64,000 bases of DNA from assembly GCA_039519185.1 (NCBI GenBank), contig CM076851.1, forward strand, positions 54,914,751 through 54,978,750. Reading direction: 5' to 3'. Shown here piece after piece: positions 10,621 to 23,182 of the stretch. The notes under the pieces are model-generated. The model searched no databases. It saw nothing but the letters and a program-made list of their open reading frames with translations, and was not told the DNA's origin. Source of the stretch: Astragalus membranaceus. Lineage: Eukaryota; Streptophyta; Magnoliopsida; Fabales; Fabaceae. A program made the translations under genes and the position numbers. Numbering within the stretch: the stretch's first letter is position 1; each line of letters starts with the position of its first letter.

Positions 10621-12958
10621 TGTAACACCCCTTTTCTACCCGGTAATTATTTAATAAAATCAGAGTTACAAAAATTTTTCACACACCGAAAAGATATGTC
10701 ACACATCATCGTTAAATAAAACGTCTCATACGATGTAATAACTTTGTCAAAAATACATCACCACGCAGCAGAAATACAAATAAGATTCAAAACACATGAA
10801 ATCATAACGTCCTGAATGGACTCCAACAAATAAAATATAACAACCAAAGTTTAGCGTTTATCCCCCCCTTGAGTGTTACACATCAAAGCAAAGGACACCG
10901 ACGACACCGACTCAGAATGGCGAAGGTACCTAAGCCTTCACTCGCAATCACCTGCACGTTACCGCATAGGGGTAACATTCAAACAGAAGGGGTGAGATAT
11001 CTTCAATATAATAGCGTAAAATGATAGGAAATATGCTAGAATATGATACTATATCTACCACTCCACTACACACATCAAATTATAAACATACATCCAATTA
11101 TAAACATTACATCAAATTATACACATTACAACCAGTCACCAAATGTCATGACGATGCATGAATGCAACCCACACCAACGGGCATATGCATGTGGTACCAA
11201 ATCACCAAAAATTTTACCCGTAAATAGGGGCGTCACCAAAATTGAGAGCTTTCACACCAGGCTCACCAATTCACCAAAAATCGAGCTTTCACACCAGGCT
11301 CACCAGTTTTAGAAAAATTTGAGCTTTCACACCTAGCTCCAAGACCAAAGGTCTTCACCAAAATAAATGTATATGTTGTATGCGACACCATGAATGCACA
11401 CAGACAATCACCAAACTAGTCACAATGTGACACACCAACAACAATCACCAAATATCACCAAAGTTGGGCTTTCACACCTAGCCGCAACGACACCGAAACA
11501 CCAAACTACCCGAGACAACGGAACACCAAGACTTGGAACCTTCACACCTAGTTCCAACAACACCAAGGTTTGAGCCTTCACACCTAGCTCAAACAGCACC
11601 AAGACACCAAGATTGACAACAATTTTCCAACACAGCACCAAGACACCAAGATGACGACCATTTTCCAAAACAGCACCAATGCACCAAGATGACAACAGTT
11701 TTTTCCAAAAACATTTGAGACACGAGGATTTTTCACAACACCGGAGACAAACGACAATTTTCCAAAGTATTTGAGACACGACAACTTTATTTTTAAAACA
11801 TCACCATTTAACAACTACACCAACGGTAAACAACTTTTCCAGAAAAATGGGCCACTTTGCCTCAAATTAGAATATTCAGTTAGGCCTCTGAATAAAACAT
11901 TTTGAAACGTCTAAATCGGACTCCCGAGTCAAAAGATATGCCAGAAACAAAACCGGGGAAAAACTGGGACACAGTAAATTCGACAGCTTCTGTCTCACCG
12001 ACTTCGACAGCTTCTGTCTCAACAAATTCGACAGCTTTTGTCTCAGCGACTTCGACAGCTTCTGTCTCAACAAATTCGACAGCTTCTGTCTCAGTAGCTT
12101 CGACAGCTTCTGTCTCAGCAACTTCGACAGACTTGGCGCCCAGCAACAGGGCTCCAAAAACAGCAACTAGGACAATGGCGCCCATGGCGCCCTAGGGACC
12201 CAAAATTTCAGAATTTCACCACATTAAATCACCAATTCGATTTAGTCACCAATCTAGTTCACCAATCCTTAAACCCCAATGCCAATTATCATAAATTGTA
12301 AATCACAACACCAAACAACAATTTAATCGAGCACCTAGCATGCGCTTAATAATAACAACAATGAACACCAAGTTCTAGAGCTACAACAATCACCAAATCA
12401 AGCCAACATTTCAATTAACATAATCATGATATAACTATCATCAACTCAACATCAAAATCGAACCTTAGGCATCATAGGACCTATTCCCACATAACCCCAT
12501 CATAAAACCCCATTATAAGGAAGAACCCCACCCTTACCTTATAGTAGGAGAGCACCAATTCTCTTGATCGAGTCACCAACAGAACCTCAGCAACACAGCT
12601 CCTCTCTGCTTCCTTGGATTTCGCGAATTCCTCATCCTCCTCTTCTCCCTTAGGTGCACCGAACTCTTTCTCTCTTCTCCTCTCTCTATTTCGCACTTTT
12701 CTTTCTTTCTTTCTCCAAGCAATTCGCAAATGAGCCAAAACACTAGCCTAGGTGCTTCACCTATGCGCCTAGCTAGTGGGCTCATGGATCACGGGCCTTC
12801 CTCCAGCTTAAGCCCGATCACTAACACCATCCCCTAATATTCAATTATACACCTCTTAGTCCAACGTTAATATAATTACACCAACTAAAATAAATAAATA
12901 AATAATTGAATACCTAAATATTTAATTAAATAATTTAATTAAATATTTGGGCGTTACA
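10621..12958 (-). mobile_element. Nested solo LTR (chromovirus), target duplication ATAGA
   Basis: Starts TGTAACACCCCTTTTCTACC, ends TTTGGGCGTTACA, and is flanked by ATAGA at 10616-10620 and 12959-12963. The uninterrupted target AAGGATAGAACCC is preserved in the right LTR of element I at about 18922-18934. No internal coding region remains, so it is a solo LTR of about 2338 bp left by LTR-LTR recombination. Confidence 0.93.
11977..12132. repeat. 24 bp tandem hairpin array (GACAG...CTGTC) in the nested LTR
   Basis: Six and a half copies of a 24 bp unit containing CGACAGCTTCTGTCTC start at 11981, 12005, 12029, 12053, 12077, 12101 and 12125. Each forms a GACAG-CTT-CTGTC hairpin. It is followed directly by GGCGCC-type units (12136-12190), in the same LTR context as the GC-rich arrays of the other elements. 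Confidence 0.93.
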
Positions 12959-12963
12959 ATAGA

Positions 12964-13321
12964 ACCCACCCTTACCTTAGGTTTGCCGAATACGAGATCT
13001 CCTTGCACGAAGACTTCAAAGAACCACCGCAACAAAGTTCCTCTCCTCTTCCTCCTTGGTGCGCCGTCCCTCTTCCTTTCTCTCTTCTCCTCTTCGCAAC
13101 TTTCTTTCTTTTCTCTTCTCAAAAATGCGCTATGCTCCAAAACCCTAACTAATGCTCTCCTTCATGCGCCTAGGCCCTTGGGCCCTTGGATCACGGGCCC
13201 CCATCTACTACTCAGCTAATTACTAAACACCACTCCCTAATTTAAATAAAACATCATTTTATTAATTAATATAACTATACTAATAAAACACCTAAATAAT
13301 TTAATTAAATAAATAATTAAA
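12964..13321. other. Remainder of element I left LTR
   Basis: Matches 18929-19290 of the right LTR nearly base for base and has no gene. It ends AT-rich before the LTR terminus. Confidence 0.8.
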
Positions 13322-16300
13322 TTATTTGGGCGTTACAACTCTCCCCCACTTAGAATATTTCGTCCTCGAAATTTTACCTGATTCAAACAGCTCGGGATAG
13401 GATTCCCGCATCTTGCTCTCCAGCTCCCACGTCATGCTCTCTCCGACAGCTCCTAGCCAGACTACTTTCACCAACGCAATCTCCTTGCCTCTTAAAACTT
13501 TCACTTCATGGCCTTCGATCCGTACAGGCATCGTCTCCACCGTGAGATTATCCCGTACCTCCACATCATCCATGCGGATAACATGAGATGAATCCGAAAT
13601 ATACTTCCGAAGTTGCGACACATGAAACACGTCATGCAAATTCGAAAGGTTAGGAGGTAAAGCCACTCTATATGCAACATTCCCGACTCTCTCTGAAATC
13701 TGATAAGGACCAATAAAACGAGGAGTGAGCTTCCTCGACTTCAAAGCACGTCCAACACCGGTCACTGGAGTGACTCTCAAAAATATATGCTCACCCGCTT
13801 GAAACTCTAAATCTTTCCTCTGCTTGTCGTGATGACTCTTCTGTCGGCTCTGCGAAGCCTTCATCTTCTCTCGAATCAACTTCACCTTTTCAGTTGTCTC
13901 TCGAACAATCTCCGGTCCAAGCACCACACTCTCTCCAGACTCATACCAACACAGCGGGGTTCTACACTTCCGACCATATAATGCTTCAAAAGGTGCCATC
14001 CCAATACTAGAATGGTAATTGTTGTTATATGTGAACTCTATCAGTGGAAGGTAGGAATCCCACGAACCTCCTTGTTCCAAAACACAAGCCCTCAACAAAT
14101 CTTCTAATGATTGAATTGTCCTTTCTGACTGACCATCTGTCTGAGGATGATATGCCGAACTCAACCTCAACTTAGATCCCAACTTCTCTTGTAAACTCTT
14201 CCAGAAATCTGAAGTGAACCTCGGATCTCTATCCGAAACAATACTCTTAGGAACTCCATGAAGCTTCACAATCTCCCGGATATAAATCTCCGCCGACTTC
14301 GACACCGGATACGTGATGCTGATAGGAACAAAATGAGACGATTTCGTTAACCTGTCAACAATCACCCAAATTGCATCATACCCTTTCGCAGTATTAGGCA
14401 ATCCCGTCACAAAGTCCATCGAGATGCTATCCCATTTCCACTCTGGAATTTCTAACGGTTGCATCAACCCAGCAGGCTTCTAATGCTTGACCTTTGACTT
14501 CTGGAAAGTCAAACATGCATAAACGAACTGCGCCACATCTCGCTTCATACCAGGCCACCAAAACAACTTCTTCAGGTCTTGATACATCTTCGTAGCTCCC
14601 GGATGAATACTTAAGTTACTTCTGTGACTCTCTTCAAGAATGGCTCTCTTCATGTCTACATCATCAGGAACGCAAATCCTACCACGGAACCTCAACACAC
14701 CTTGGGAATCCAATTTGAAATCCTCATTCTCAGATCGATCACTCCCGACCGTCAAGTCTACCAGCTTAACATCTGATTTCTGGGCTTCTCTGATGCTGTT
14801 CAGAAACTCATTACCAATCTTCAACATTCCTAACTTAACACTCTGAGGTGTCACTTCACAAAGCAGGCTCATATCTCTGAACTCCTCAATCAGTTCTAAC
14901 TCCTTAACCATCATTGCCGACATATGCAAAGTCTTCCGGCTCAAAGCATCAGCCACGACCTTAGCTTTGCCTGGGTGATAGTTCAAACCGAAATCATAGA
15001 CCTTCAACAACTCCAACCATCGCCGCTGCCTCATATTCAACTCCTTCTGGTCAAACAAATATTTCAAGCTCTTATGGTCACTAAACACCTCAAATCTAGA
15101 ACCATAGAGATAGTGCCTCCAAACCTTCAGCACGAAGACCACCGCAGCTAATTCTAAGTCATGCGTAGGATAATTCTTCTCATGAACTCTTAACTGCCTC
15201 GACGCATACGCGGTAACCTTCCCATCTTGCATAAGCACACCACCTAAACCCATTTTTGAAGCATCACAATACACCACAAACGACCCTTCCGGATTGGGCA
15301 ACGTCAGGACAGGAGACGTTGTCAATCTCTTCTTCAATTCCACAAAGCTTTCTTCACAACGGGCATCCCAAACAAAAGCTTTTCCTTTGCAGGTTAACTG
15401 AGTTAACGGAAGTGCTAACTTAGAGAAACCTTCAATGAATCTTCTATAATAGCCGGCCAATCCTAAAAAGCTTCTAATTTCAGTTGCCGACTTCGGAGCC
15501 TCCCAATTCAACACTGCTTCTACCTTCGACGGATCCACCGCAATACCATTACCAGAAATGACATGACCGAGAAAACTCACTTCCTTCAACCAGAACTCAC
15601 ACTTCGACAACTTCATATACAGCTTCTTTTCCTTCAATACCTCCAATACTAACCTCAGATGCTCTGCATGCTCTTCCTCCGATTTAGAGTAAATCAGAAT
15701 GTCGTCAATGAACACCACCACAAACCGATCTAAGTAAGTATGAAATATACGATTCATGTATTCCATAAATACTCCTGGTGCGTTGGTAACACCGAACGGC
15801 ATCACCGAATACTCAGAATGACCATAACGGGTTCTGAAAGCCGTCTTCTGAATATCTTCGTCCTTCACCTTGATCTGATGATAACCCGACCTCAAATAAA
15901 TCTTACTGAATACTTGAGCACCCACCAACTGATCCATCAAATCGTCTATCCTCGAAAGTGGATACTTGTTCTTAATTGTCACTTTATTCAACTGCCGATA
16001 ATCCACGCAGAGTCTCATACTACCATCCTTCTTCTTCACTAATAACACAGGAGCTCCCCACGGCGATACACTCGGCCTCATAAACTTCTTTTCGAGCAGA
16101 TCCTCAAGTTGCTTCTTCAACTCAGACAATTCGGATGCGGACATCCTGTACGGTACCATAGAAACAGGTTTGGTACCATGTACAAGATCAATAGAGAATT
16201 CTACTTCCCTCTCTGGCGGTACACTTGGAATCTCATCAGGGAAAACGTCAGGAAATTTGCGCACCACCTGCAACTCTTCAATGATAGCTTGATTCTCAAC

Positions 16301-16663
16301 AGACAACGATGCCATCAGCGAGAATAACTGAACTCCTTCCTTCATCAACTTCCGCAACTGATTAGCGGATATCAAGCCAGACTCCTCTCCTCCAAAACTC
16401 ACCGACTTGCTACGACAATTAATATGGACATGGTTATGCTCTAACCAGTTCATACCCAAGATTACATCCAATCCGCTCAACGGCAAACAAACAAAATCCA
16501 CAACAAAGTCTCTGTCGAAGATCGGCAAGGGACGCTGAGAACACACTAGAGAGGTAGTTACCGACCCCTTAGCTGGAGTGTCGACAACCATCTCTCCATT
16601 CATGGCAGACAATGCAAGATTCAACCTCTTACAACAATCAGCAGCATCGTTCCTTCCAGCCAT
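13322..16663 (-). pseudogene. Element I pol: protease end, RT, RNase H, integrase, chromodomain
   Basis: One minus-strand frame of about 1114 codons is broken by a TAG at 14480-14482 (after KVKH, before KPAG). It starts MAGRNDAAD, which looks like a gag N-terminus, and jumps at once to CCKRLNLAL, a protease segment just after the active site. gag and the catalytic DSGA are therefore deleted in frame. RT has [18 protein letters not shown] and [14 protein letters not shown], but motif A reads FSKIYLRSG: the catalytic Asp is Tyr (15896-15898). RNase H has VVYCDAS and FSDHKSL. In the integrase zinc finger the expected CLTC reads CLTF. The integrase core has SMDFVTGLP, SDRDPRFTS and [12 protein letters not shown]. 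The C-terminus (VKVVWLGAVGESMTWELESK) is chromodomain-like. Confidence 0.93.
13338..13351 (-). promoter_or_regulatory. Polypurine tract of element I
   Basis: On the minus strand AAGTGGGGGAGAGT directly precedes the LTR start TGTAACGCCC. This is the standard position of the plus-strand DNA primer. Confidence 0.85.
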
Positions 16664-16766
16664 CTCAACTAATCACTACAATCATAAGCAACAGTTAGAA
16701 CTAATTGACAATACTTGATCGTCAATGACACAATAACTTGACAACTTGGCCGGACAGACCGAAACT

Positions 16767-16778
16767 GCTCTGATACCA
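16767..16778 (-). promoter_or_regulatory. Primer binding site of element I (initiator tRNA-Met)
   Basis: The minus strand reads TGGTATCAGAGC four bases inside the right LTR. This is the canonical tRNA-iMet primer site of chromoviruses. Confidence 0.9.
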
Positions 16779-16782
16779 CTAA

Positions 16783-19303
16783 TGTAACACCCCTTTTCTA
16801 CCCGGAAAATTTTTGACAAAAATCAGAGTTTTCAAAACGTTTTCAATACACCCACAAGGGATGCCACATTTACACCAATAACACCACACGCCAAATAATT
16901 AAATTCACTATTACAGCAGTATGATACATAGTACGTCATAATTAACTTTGTCACCACGCAGCGGAATAAGAATAAAGTTCAAACGAACAGTTATAACATC
17001 ACCATAAAACTTCAACAACCAAAATAATAATGATAATTAGTAAAACTAGCGTTCATCCCCCCGAGTGCTACGTATCAGAGCGACGACGTCGACTCAACTA
17101 GCGAAGGAAGACTTGCCTTCACTCGCAATCACCTGCACGTTACCAACATAGGGGTAACATTCAAACAGAAGGGGTGAGATATCTAACATTATAATAGCAT
17201 ATGTGATAAGCAATATGCTAGAGTTACGACAACCATATCTACCGCTTCACTACATCATGAGTAAGTATATGAGATGCAACCCACACCAACGGGCATATGC
17301 ATGTGGTACCAATCATCACCAATAAAGTAGCCACTAAGGGCATCATCACCTGTATGAGCATCACCATCATCACCTATAGCTCCAAGGCCGAAGCCGTCAT
17401 CACCAAAATAATGCATATGGAATGCATGCGACACCATGCACAACACATCAAAACAATCAACAACAATGGTCATCTATGTGACACACAACAACACCAATAT
17501 TAATAAATGGTCATAGACCCATCACCTGTCACCTTAGCCCATAAAAATAGGCACATCACCTGTTATATCATCACCTGTTATATCATCACCAATAATCACC
17601 AATCATCACCAATGACACCAACACCTAATCAATAATCATCCACCGACACCAGAGACACCAATTTACACAACAGCAACATGACCGGAACTGGCGCCCAGCA
17701 GCAGGGCGCCAACAACAGAAACAGCCACCACAGAAACTGGCGCCCAGCAACAGGGCGCCAACAGCAGAAACAGCCACAGCAGAAACTGGCGCCCGGCAAC
17801 AGGGCGCCACAGCAGGCAACAACGTCGCAGAAAACTGGCGCCCAGCAACAGGGCGCCAACAGCAGGCAACAGCGACACAGAATCTGGCGCCCAACAACAG
17901 GGCGCCACAGACAACAGCAACAGCACTGAAACTGGCGCCCAGCAACAGGGCGCCACAGACAACACCAGCAACATAGGATCTGGCGCCCAACAACAGGGCG
18001 CCTTAGATAGCAACAACAGAAACAGAAACTGGCGCCCAGCAATAGGGCGCCTTGGACAACAGCAACAACATCAGACTTGGCGCGCAGGAGCAGGGCGCCT
18101 AGAACAACAGCAACTCCAACTGACATGGCGCCCAGGAGCAGGGCGCCTAGCACACCAGCAGCAACATCAGACATGGCGCCCAAGCGCAGGGCGCCTAGCA
18201 TCACAGCAACAGAGACAGATTTGGCGCCCAGGAGCAGGGCGCCTAGCACGACAGTGGCAACAACAGACTTGGCGCCCAGGAGCAGGGCGCCTGGTACAAC
18301 ATCAGCAACAACAGTCTTGGCGCCCAGGGACAGGGCGCCTAGCAGCAATACAGAAACTGGCGCCCAGGAGCAAGGCGCCTAAATCAGCAACATGCACAGA
18401 AATTACTGGGCGCCTAGGGCACCCTTCACAGCAACACAGACACGCACCAATCACCACTGGGCGCCTAGGGCGCCATTTCCTGCAACTCAGAAATACACTG
18501 GGCGCCTAGGGCGCCAACTCCAGCAACCAAGACAGCATCCCTGGGCGCCTAGGGCGCCACTTTCAGCAACCAGAATACACCTTGGGCGCCTAGGGCGCCA
18601 CTTCCTGCAACAAACAAAAACGGAACCATGACCGGGCATGGCGCCCAGCAGCAGGGCGCCAATTCCAGCAACATCACGACAGCAACCACCTACAGACACG
18701 CACAGGACATGGCGCCCAGCAACAGGGCGCCTTTTTCAGCAACTAAGACAACACCAAAATTGCACCAAACACCAAACACCAATTTTCACCATGATCATTC
18801 ACCCAAACATCAAATCAAAATCATCATAATATATTCAAACATCACTAAAACAACATCAACAAGATCAAAGAGGCAACATGGTCCTATCTCCCACATAGTC
18901 CCCATCACATACCCTATTATAAGGATAGAACCCACCCTTACCTTAGGTTTGCCGAATACGAGATCTCCTTGCACGAAGACTTCAAAGAACCACCGCAACA
19001 AAGTTCCTCTCCTCTTCCTCCTTGGTGCGCCGTCCCTCTTCCTTTCTCTCTTCTCCTCTTCGCAACTTTCTTTCTTTTCTCTTCTCAAAAATGCGCTATG
19101 CTCCAAAACCCTAACTAATGCTCTCCTTCATGCGCCTAGGCCCTTGGGCCCTTGGATCACGGGGCCCCGTCTACTACTCAGCTAATTACTAAACACCACT
19201 CCCTAATTTAAATAAAACATCATTTTATTAATTAATATAACTATACTAATAAAACACCTAAATAATTTAATTAAATAAATAATTAAATTATTTGGGCGTT
19301 ACA
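16783..19303 (-). repeat. Element I right LTR (5' LTR in element sense)
   Basis: Begins TGTAACACCCCTTTTCTACC and ends GGGCGTTACA, 2521 bp. It is uninterrupted, so it preserves the empty target of the solo LTR nested in the other LTR. Confidence 0.93.
17687..18730. repeat. GGCGCC hairpin minisatellite, right LTR copy (about 22 units)
   Basis: Same organisation as the array in the left LTR: first GGCGCCC-loop-GGGCGCC units, then five GGGCGCCTAGGGCGCC units, then two of the first type. The unit count differs by about one, and individual stems carry point changes (for example TGGCGCGCAGG near 18077). Confidence 0.93.
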
Positions 19304-19400
19304 CCCTATCTGTCGACTCTGGCTCAGCTGTTCCTGGTATTGCCGGTCCTATTCTTCCCTCAGAATCTGCAACTCTGCTCCCTGTCTTATCTGTTCAGAC

Positions 19401-20176
19401 TAGGGGTGTTCAGTGGTTTGGGTAAATCTAAACCAACCCGTGACCCAATCCAAACCGAAACGTTTGGTTTGGACAATTTTTGTAATCGGATCAAATCCGA
19501 ACCAATCCAACCCGTGAACCCATTACTATATACTCGGTTAGCATTGAAGAGTTCTATTACCCTTCTTCAATGTTACAATAGTTCCTTGTGTCCACTCAAT
19601 TCCCACGGTCCTTCAAAGTTTAAAGTGCACATTTCCTAGGCTGTGTTCAATGCATTAATCACATTCATCCCAAGTTCCAAATCACATTTCACAACAGAAC
19701 GACTCTCGCATTATTGAGAAAGAGATAAAAGGGTAGGATGATTTTAATAAAATGAGACTTGAAATTTGACCTTTGTGGTACCTGTGCTATATCAACTTTG
19801 TAATACAAGCTTATTTAAATTGAAGAATTGAGTGTAAGATACGTTGAAAGATGAAATTCTTTAATTGAATCTATTGAAAACATTTTCTTTTTGCTAATCC
19901 AGCATTATTACTTATGTTAGGCAACCCTTTATCAAACAATTTTTATGCTAATCATGCATTCTATAATAAAAAAAAGTAGAATTTTATATTTTTAAAATTT
20001 GACACCACATGACCCGTGAGCCCAATCCAAACCAACCCATCCAATGTCGGGTTGGTTTGGTTCGGATTTTATAAAAGAAAATTCAAAATCCAAACCAACC
20101 CAAACCGATTAAATATAATTGGTTCGGGCAATAGATTTAGTCAAAATCCATCCAAACCAATCCGTGAACACCCCTA
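19401..20176. mobile_element. hAT-type MITE with 8 bp target duplication
   Basis: Ends are TAGGGGTGTTCA and its complement TGAACACCCCTA, flanked by GTTCAGAC at 19393-19400 and 20177-20184. An 8 bp duplication and this terminus are typical of hAT elements. The interior has further inverted copies of CCAAACCAACCC-type words near both ends and no transposase. Confidence 0.92.
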
Positions 20177-20356
20177 GTTCAGACTCGACCTATCACACCA
20201 TTGTTGCTAATTAAAGTTTGGATCACCCTGCATTTCTTGCTCTGGCATTTCTTCATCTATATCCTGGACTGGCTCTTCTGGTTGGTTTACCCCAGCATCA
20301 GATGGGTAAAGCCAATTTTCCCGGTTTGATATATCTGTCCTGGCTTTGTTTGGCAG

Positions 20357-21070
20357 TCAGATTGACCTTTCTCTGGAGATCGACAAATAATACCTTGTTT
20401 CGCTTCCCCTTTTTATTGGCCTGATCATTTGCATATTAGCACACAGGACTAAGTCAATCCCCATATTGCCCTCCACAGCCTTGAGGCCAACTGTCCTGTC
20501 ATCCAAACCAAACTTTCCAGCAATATATGATATCAGCCCACCTACCAGAGTTAATCCTGTACCATGCTCTGCTATACTAGCCAGATGGTTAATGAGATAG
20601 TAGCAAGTGTTAACAGGGTGACCATTCACCATTGCCCACAGAATAAACAGTTCAGCAACCCTAACCCCTCCAGCCTCTCCCCTACCAAAAATAGTACTAG
20701 CCATAACTCTATGAATGTAACGGAAAACTGGGTTATGGATAGAACTTGCCTTTGCGGCTCTAGCTTCATAATGACTCTTTCCAGTTATTTCAGCCCAAAA
20801 AGTTTTTGCACAAAATCCTTCTGGTTTGGTTGCGGGGTCTTTCGAGTCATGAATAAACCCCGCATTCTCAAAACCCAATTTTTCACAAAATTCAGTCATT
20901 GTCATCTTGAAATCAATATTAAACGGTCGAAAGGACAACTGATGAATTGGGTTTTGAATATTGGTCCTATCCTCATAAAAACATACTGAGCTTAGGAATT
21001 CAAGTGTAAGACCCTCATAAGTGTAATTCCTAATTTGAAGGAAATACATCCAGCCTAGAGTATTCAGCAA
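20357..21070 (-). pseudogene. Athila ORF in the position after pol (Athila ORF-1 family)
   Basis: A 237-residue open frame with FYEDRTNIQNPIHQLSFRPF, TEFCEKLGFENAGFIHDS, AKTFWAEITG and GGLISYIAGKFGLDD. These match the plant-specific Athila ORF family recognised from memory. It lies downstream of integrase in element order, where Athila elements carry an additional ORF sometimes called env-like. The frame stops at 20357. More C-terminal coding (PEEPVQDIDEEMPEQEMQGD) continues at 20350-20215 in another frame, then at 19400-19304 and 8411-8332 where a TGA ends it, so the ORF is frameshifted and split by two insertions. Function is unknown. Confidence 0.75.
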
Positions 21071-22072
21071 AAAATAAACATTTTCATCAATACATAGCTA
21101 GGTCCTCAAGAGTAAAGGAGCGGGATACCTGGTCGGAATAATTTTTGAGCTTTATCCTTGAAAATGATCTTGTGACGGTTCCCCGAACTCGAACTGCTCC
21201 TCTTTCGACCTTGTCCCGAGGAAGGACCAGCAGCATTTGTTATTTTTTTGCTTTTTGGGGGATATTTTCGCAACCTTCAAAAATGTGGGTTTTAGGTTTT
21301 TGGAAATTTTGAGGGATAGGTTGAAATTTTAGGTGGAGCAGGTGTTTTTGATGGTGGTTTTTGTGTTTTGGATAGTGTTTTGGTGTTTGAGTGGTGTTTT
21401 GTGGTTGTTTGTTGAGGTTTTTGGTTATCGGGTATGGAGGAATTTGAATTTGGGATTTTTGAGGAGAGTGGATTTTTGGTGATTTTGATGGTTGGGTTTT
21501 ATTTTGGAGGTTGTGGGTAGTTATTTTGATATAAAATTTGTAAGGTTTGGTGGAGATTTGAGTGAGTTTGAGTGGTTTGAAGTTTTGGGTATGGAGGTTT
21601 TTGGTTGGAGAAGAAGAAGGAAAGAAGATGAAGGCTGGAAGTGAGGGAGGAGAGTGACGGGTTGTAGGTTTAGTGAAGGCTCCCTGGGGACGCACGGACC
21701 GTGCGACCCATATGCACAGACCATGCGCGGCTTGCTGTTTCTCTTCCTTATTTTGCACCCAGGTGCACCCTGTTTTGACTTGGTTGCTCCAAATTTTGCC
21801 TAGGATGCGCACGGGGCGTGCGTGTATGCGCATGGGTTGTGCGCCCTTCGAAACTTGAAAAATCATTTTCTTTTCTCTTTACTGAATAGGTATGGGTCAG
21901 GTTCTTGTCCTCTGAAATAACTTGAGTCTTTTGTGACGAGCTTCTCAATTCATTCCCTTTTTCTTGGTTGTCCTACAAAAACATAAACAAAAGAAATAGC
22001 ATTATCCCGTGGGTTGCCTCACGCAGTGCTCTTTTAACGTCACTAGCTTAACGTTGACACATTTATCATTTT
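21071..22072 (-). other. Athila linker between the ORF and integrase, with GC dyads
   Basis: Non-coding or proline-rich low-complexity frames. At about 21690-21845 there are four GCGCACGG/CGTGCGC-like dyads (GACGCACGGACCGTGCG, CACAGACCATGCGCGG, GCGCACGGGGCGTGCG, GCGCATGGGTTGTGCGC) that resemble the dyads in the chromovirus LTRs elsewhere in the window. Confidence 0.6.
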
Positions 22073-23069
22073 TCAACTGGGATCTTTTAAAACCAAAATT
22101 GTTCCTTGATAAATTTTATCACTAGTCAAATAAATTTTCAACCGTTGGCCATTAACCTTAAACGACCCAGTTTTTTTGCTCCAAATTTCCACAGCGCCGA
22201 AAGGATAAACCTGACGGACTTGAAATGGACCGGACCATCGTGATCTCAATTTTCCAGGAAACAATTTTAACCTTGAGTTAAAGAGCAACACAAGGTCTCC
22301 TGTTTTAAATTCCCTGTGAATGATACGCTTATAATGCCAATTTTTTGTTCTCTCCTTATAAATTTTGGCATTCTCATAAGCATCCATTATTAGTTCCTGT
22401 AACTCATTTAATTGAAGTTTCCTCACATCTCCTGCCAAATTCATATCCAAGTTGTGGGTTTTAATTGCCCAATAAGCCTTGTGCTCTAGCTCGACTGGAA
22501 GATGACAAGACTTCCCATAGATTAATTTGAAAGGAGTCATTCCAATGGGAGTTTTGTATGCCGTCCGATAGGCCCAAAGAGCATCGTCAAACTTTGTTGA
22601 CCAATCTTTTCTAGAAGTTGAAACAGTTTTTTCTAAAATGTTTTTAATTTCTCTGTTAGAAACCTCAACTTGGCCACTAGTTTGGGGGGTGACAAGGTGT
22701 TGCAATTTTGTGCTTCACTCCAAACTTGTGTAGAAGTTTTTCAAATTGATTGGAGATGAAATGGGGTCCTCCATCACTAATGACCACTCTTGGCACCCCA
22801 AATCTTGGAAAAATTATTCTTTTACAAAGTTTGATCACAACCTTTGCATCATTTGTAGGAGAAGCGATGGCTTCAATCCATTTTGAGACGTAGTCAACCG
22901 CAACTAGAATATATTGGTTTCCGAAAGAAGATGGAAATGGACCCATGAAATCAATGCCCCAGACGTTGAAAATTTCAACTTCTAGAATATTGTTTAATGG
23001 CATTTTGTTTCTTTTTGAGATATTCCCAGTGCGTTGACATTGGTCATACTTAGAAACAAATTGATGCAC
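22073..23069 (-). pseudogene. Athila integrase (core and C-terminal part)
   Basis: Two overlapping frames. 23069-22677 has the zinc finger end and core ([58 protein letters not shown]). 22705-22073 has the rest ([62 protein letters not shown]). A frameshift at about 22680-22700 separates them. The [18 protein letters not shown] block is diagnostic of Athila. The core Asp, Asp and Glu positions are present but split across frames. Confidence 0.88.
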
Positions 23070-23182
23070 ATCTTTAAAAAGTGATGGCCAAAAGAAACCA
23101 GATTGAAGAATTTTAAAAGCAGTCTTTTTAGAACTGGTATGGCCACCATAAGCAGAAGAATGACAATGGACAAGAATGTTAC

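Larger units (their letters stand above)
8412..13337 (-). repeat. Element I left LTR (3' LTR in element sense), with nested solo LTR
   Basis: Begins TGTAACACCCCTTTTCTACC and ends GGGCGTTACA. Removing the nested LTR and its target duplication leaves about 2583 bp, close to the 2521 bp right LTR. The two copies differ by several substitutions and small indels, for example an extra stretch at about 8875-8925 here. Confidence 0.9.
8412..19303 (-). mobile_element. Element I: chromovirus (Tekay/Del-like) LTR retrotransposon, gag deleted
   Basis: Two LTRs begin TGTAACACCCC and end GGGCGTTACA (8412-13337 and 16783-19303), with the 5 bp target duplication CCCTA on each side (8407-8411, 19304-19308). 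Pol is on the minus strand. The primer site for initiator tRNA-Met lies beside the right LTR and the polypurine tract beside the left. A chromodomain-like tail places it among chromoviruses. The left LTR is enlarged by a nested solo LTR. The internal region holds only protease end, RT, RNase H and integrase, so it is non-autonomous. Confidence 0.9.

Noticed and set aside
20357..21070. Calling the Athila ORF a viral envelope gene
   Set aside because: It matches the plant Athila ORF family; I see no signal peptide or membrane segments that would support an envelope role in this copy.
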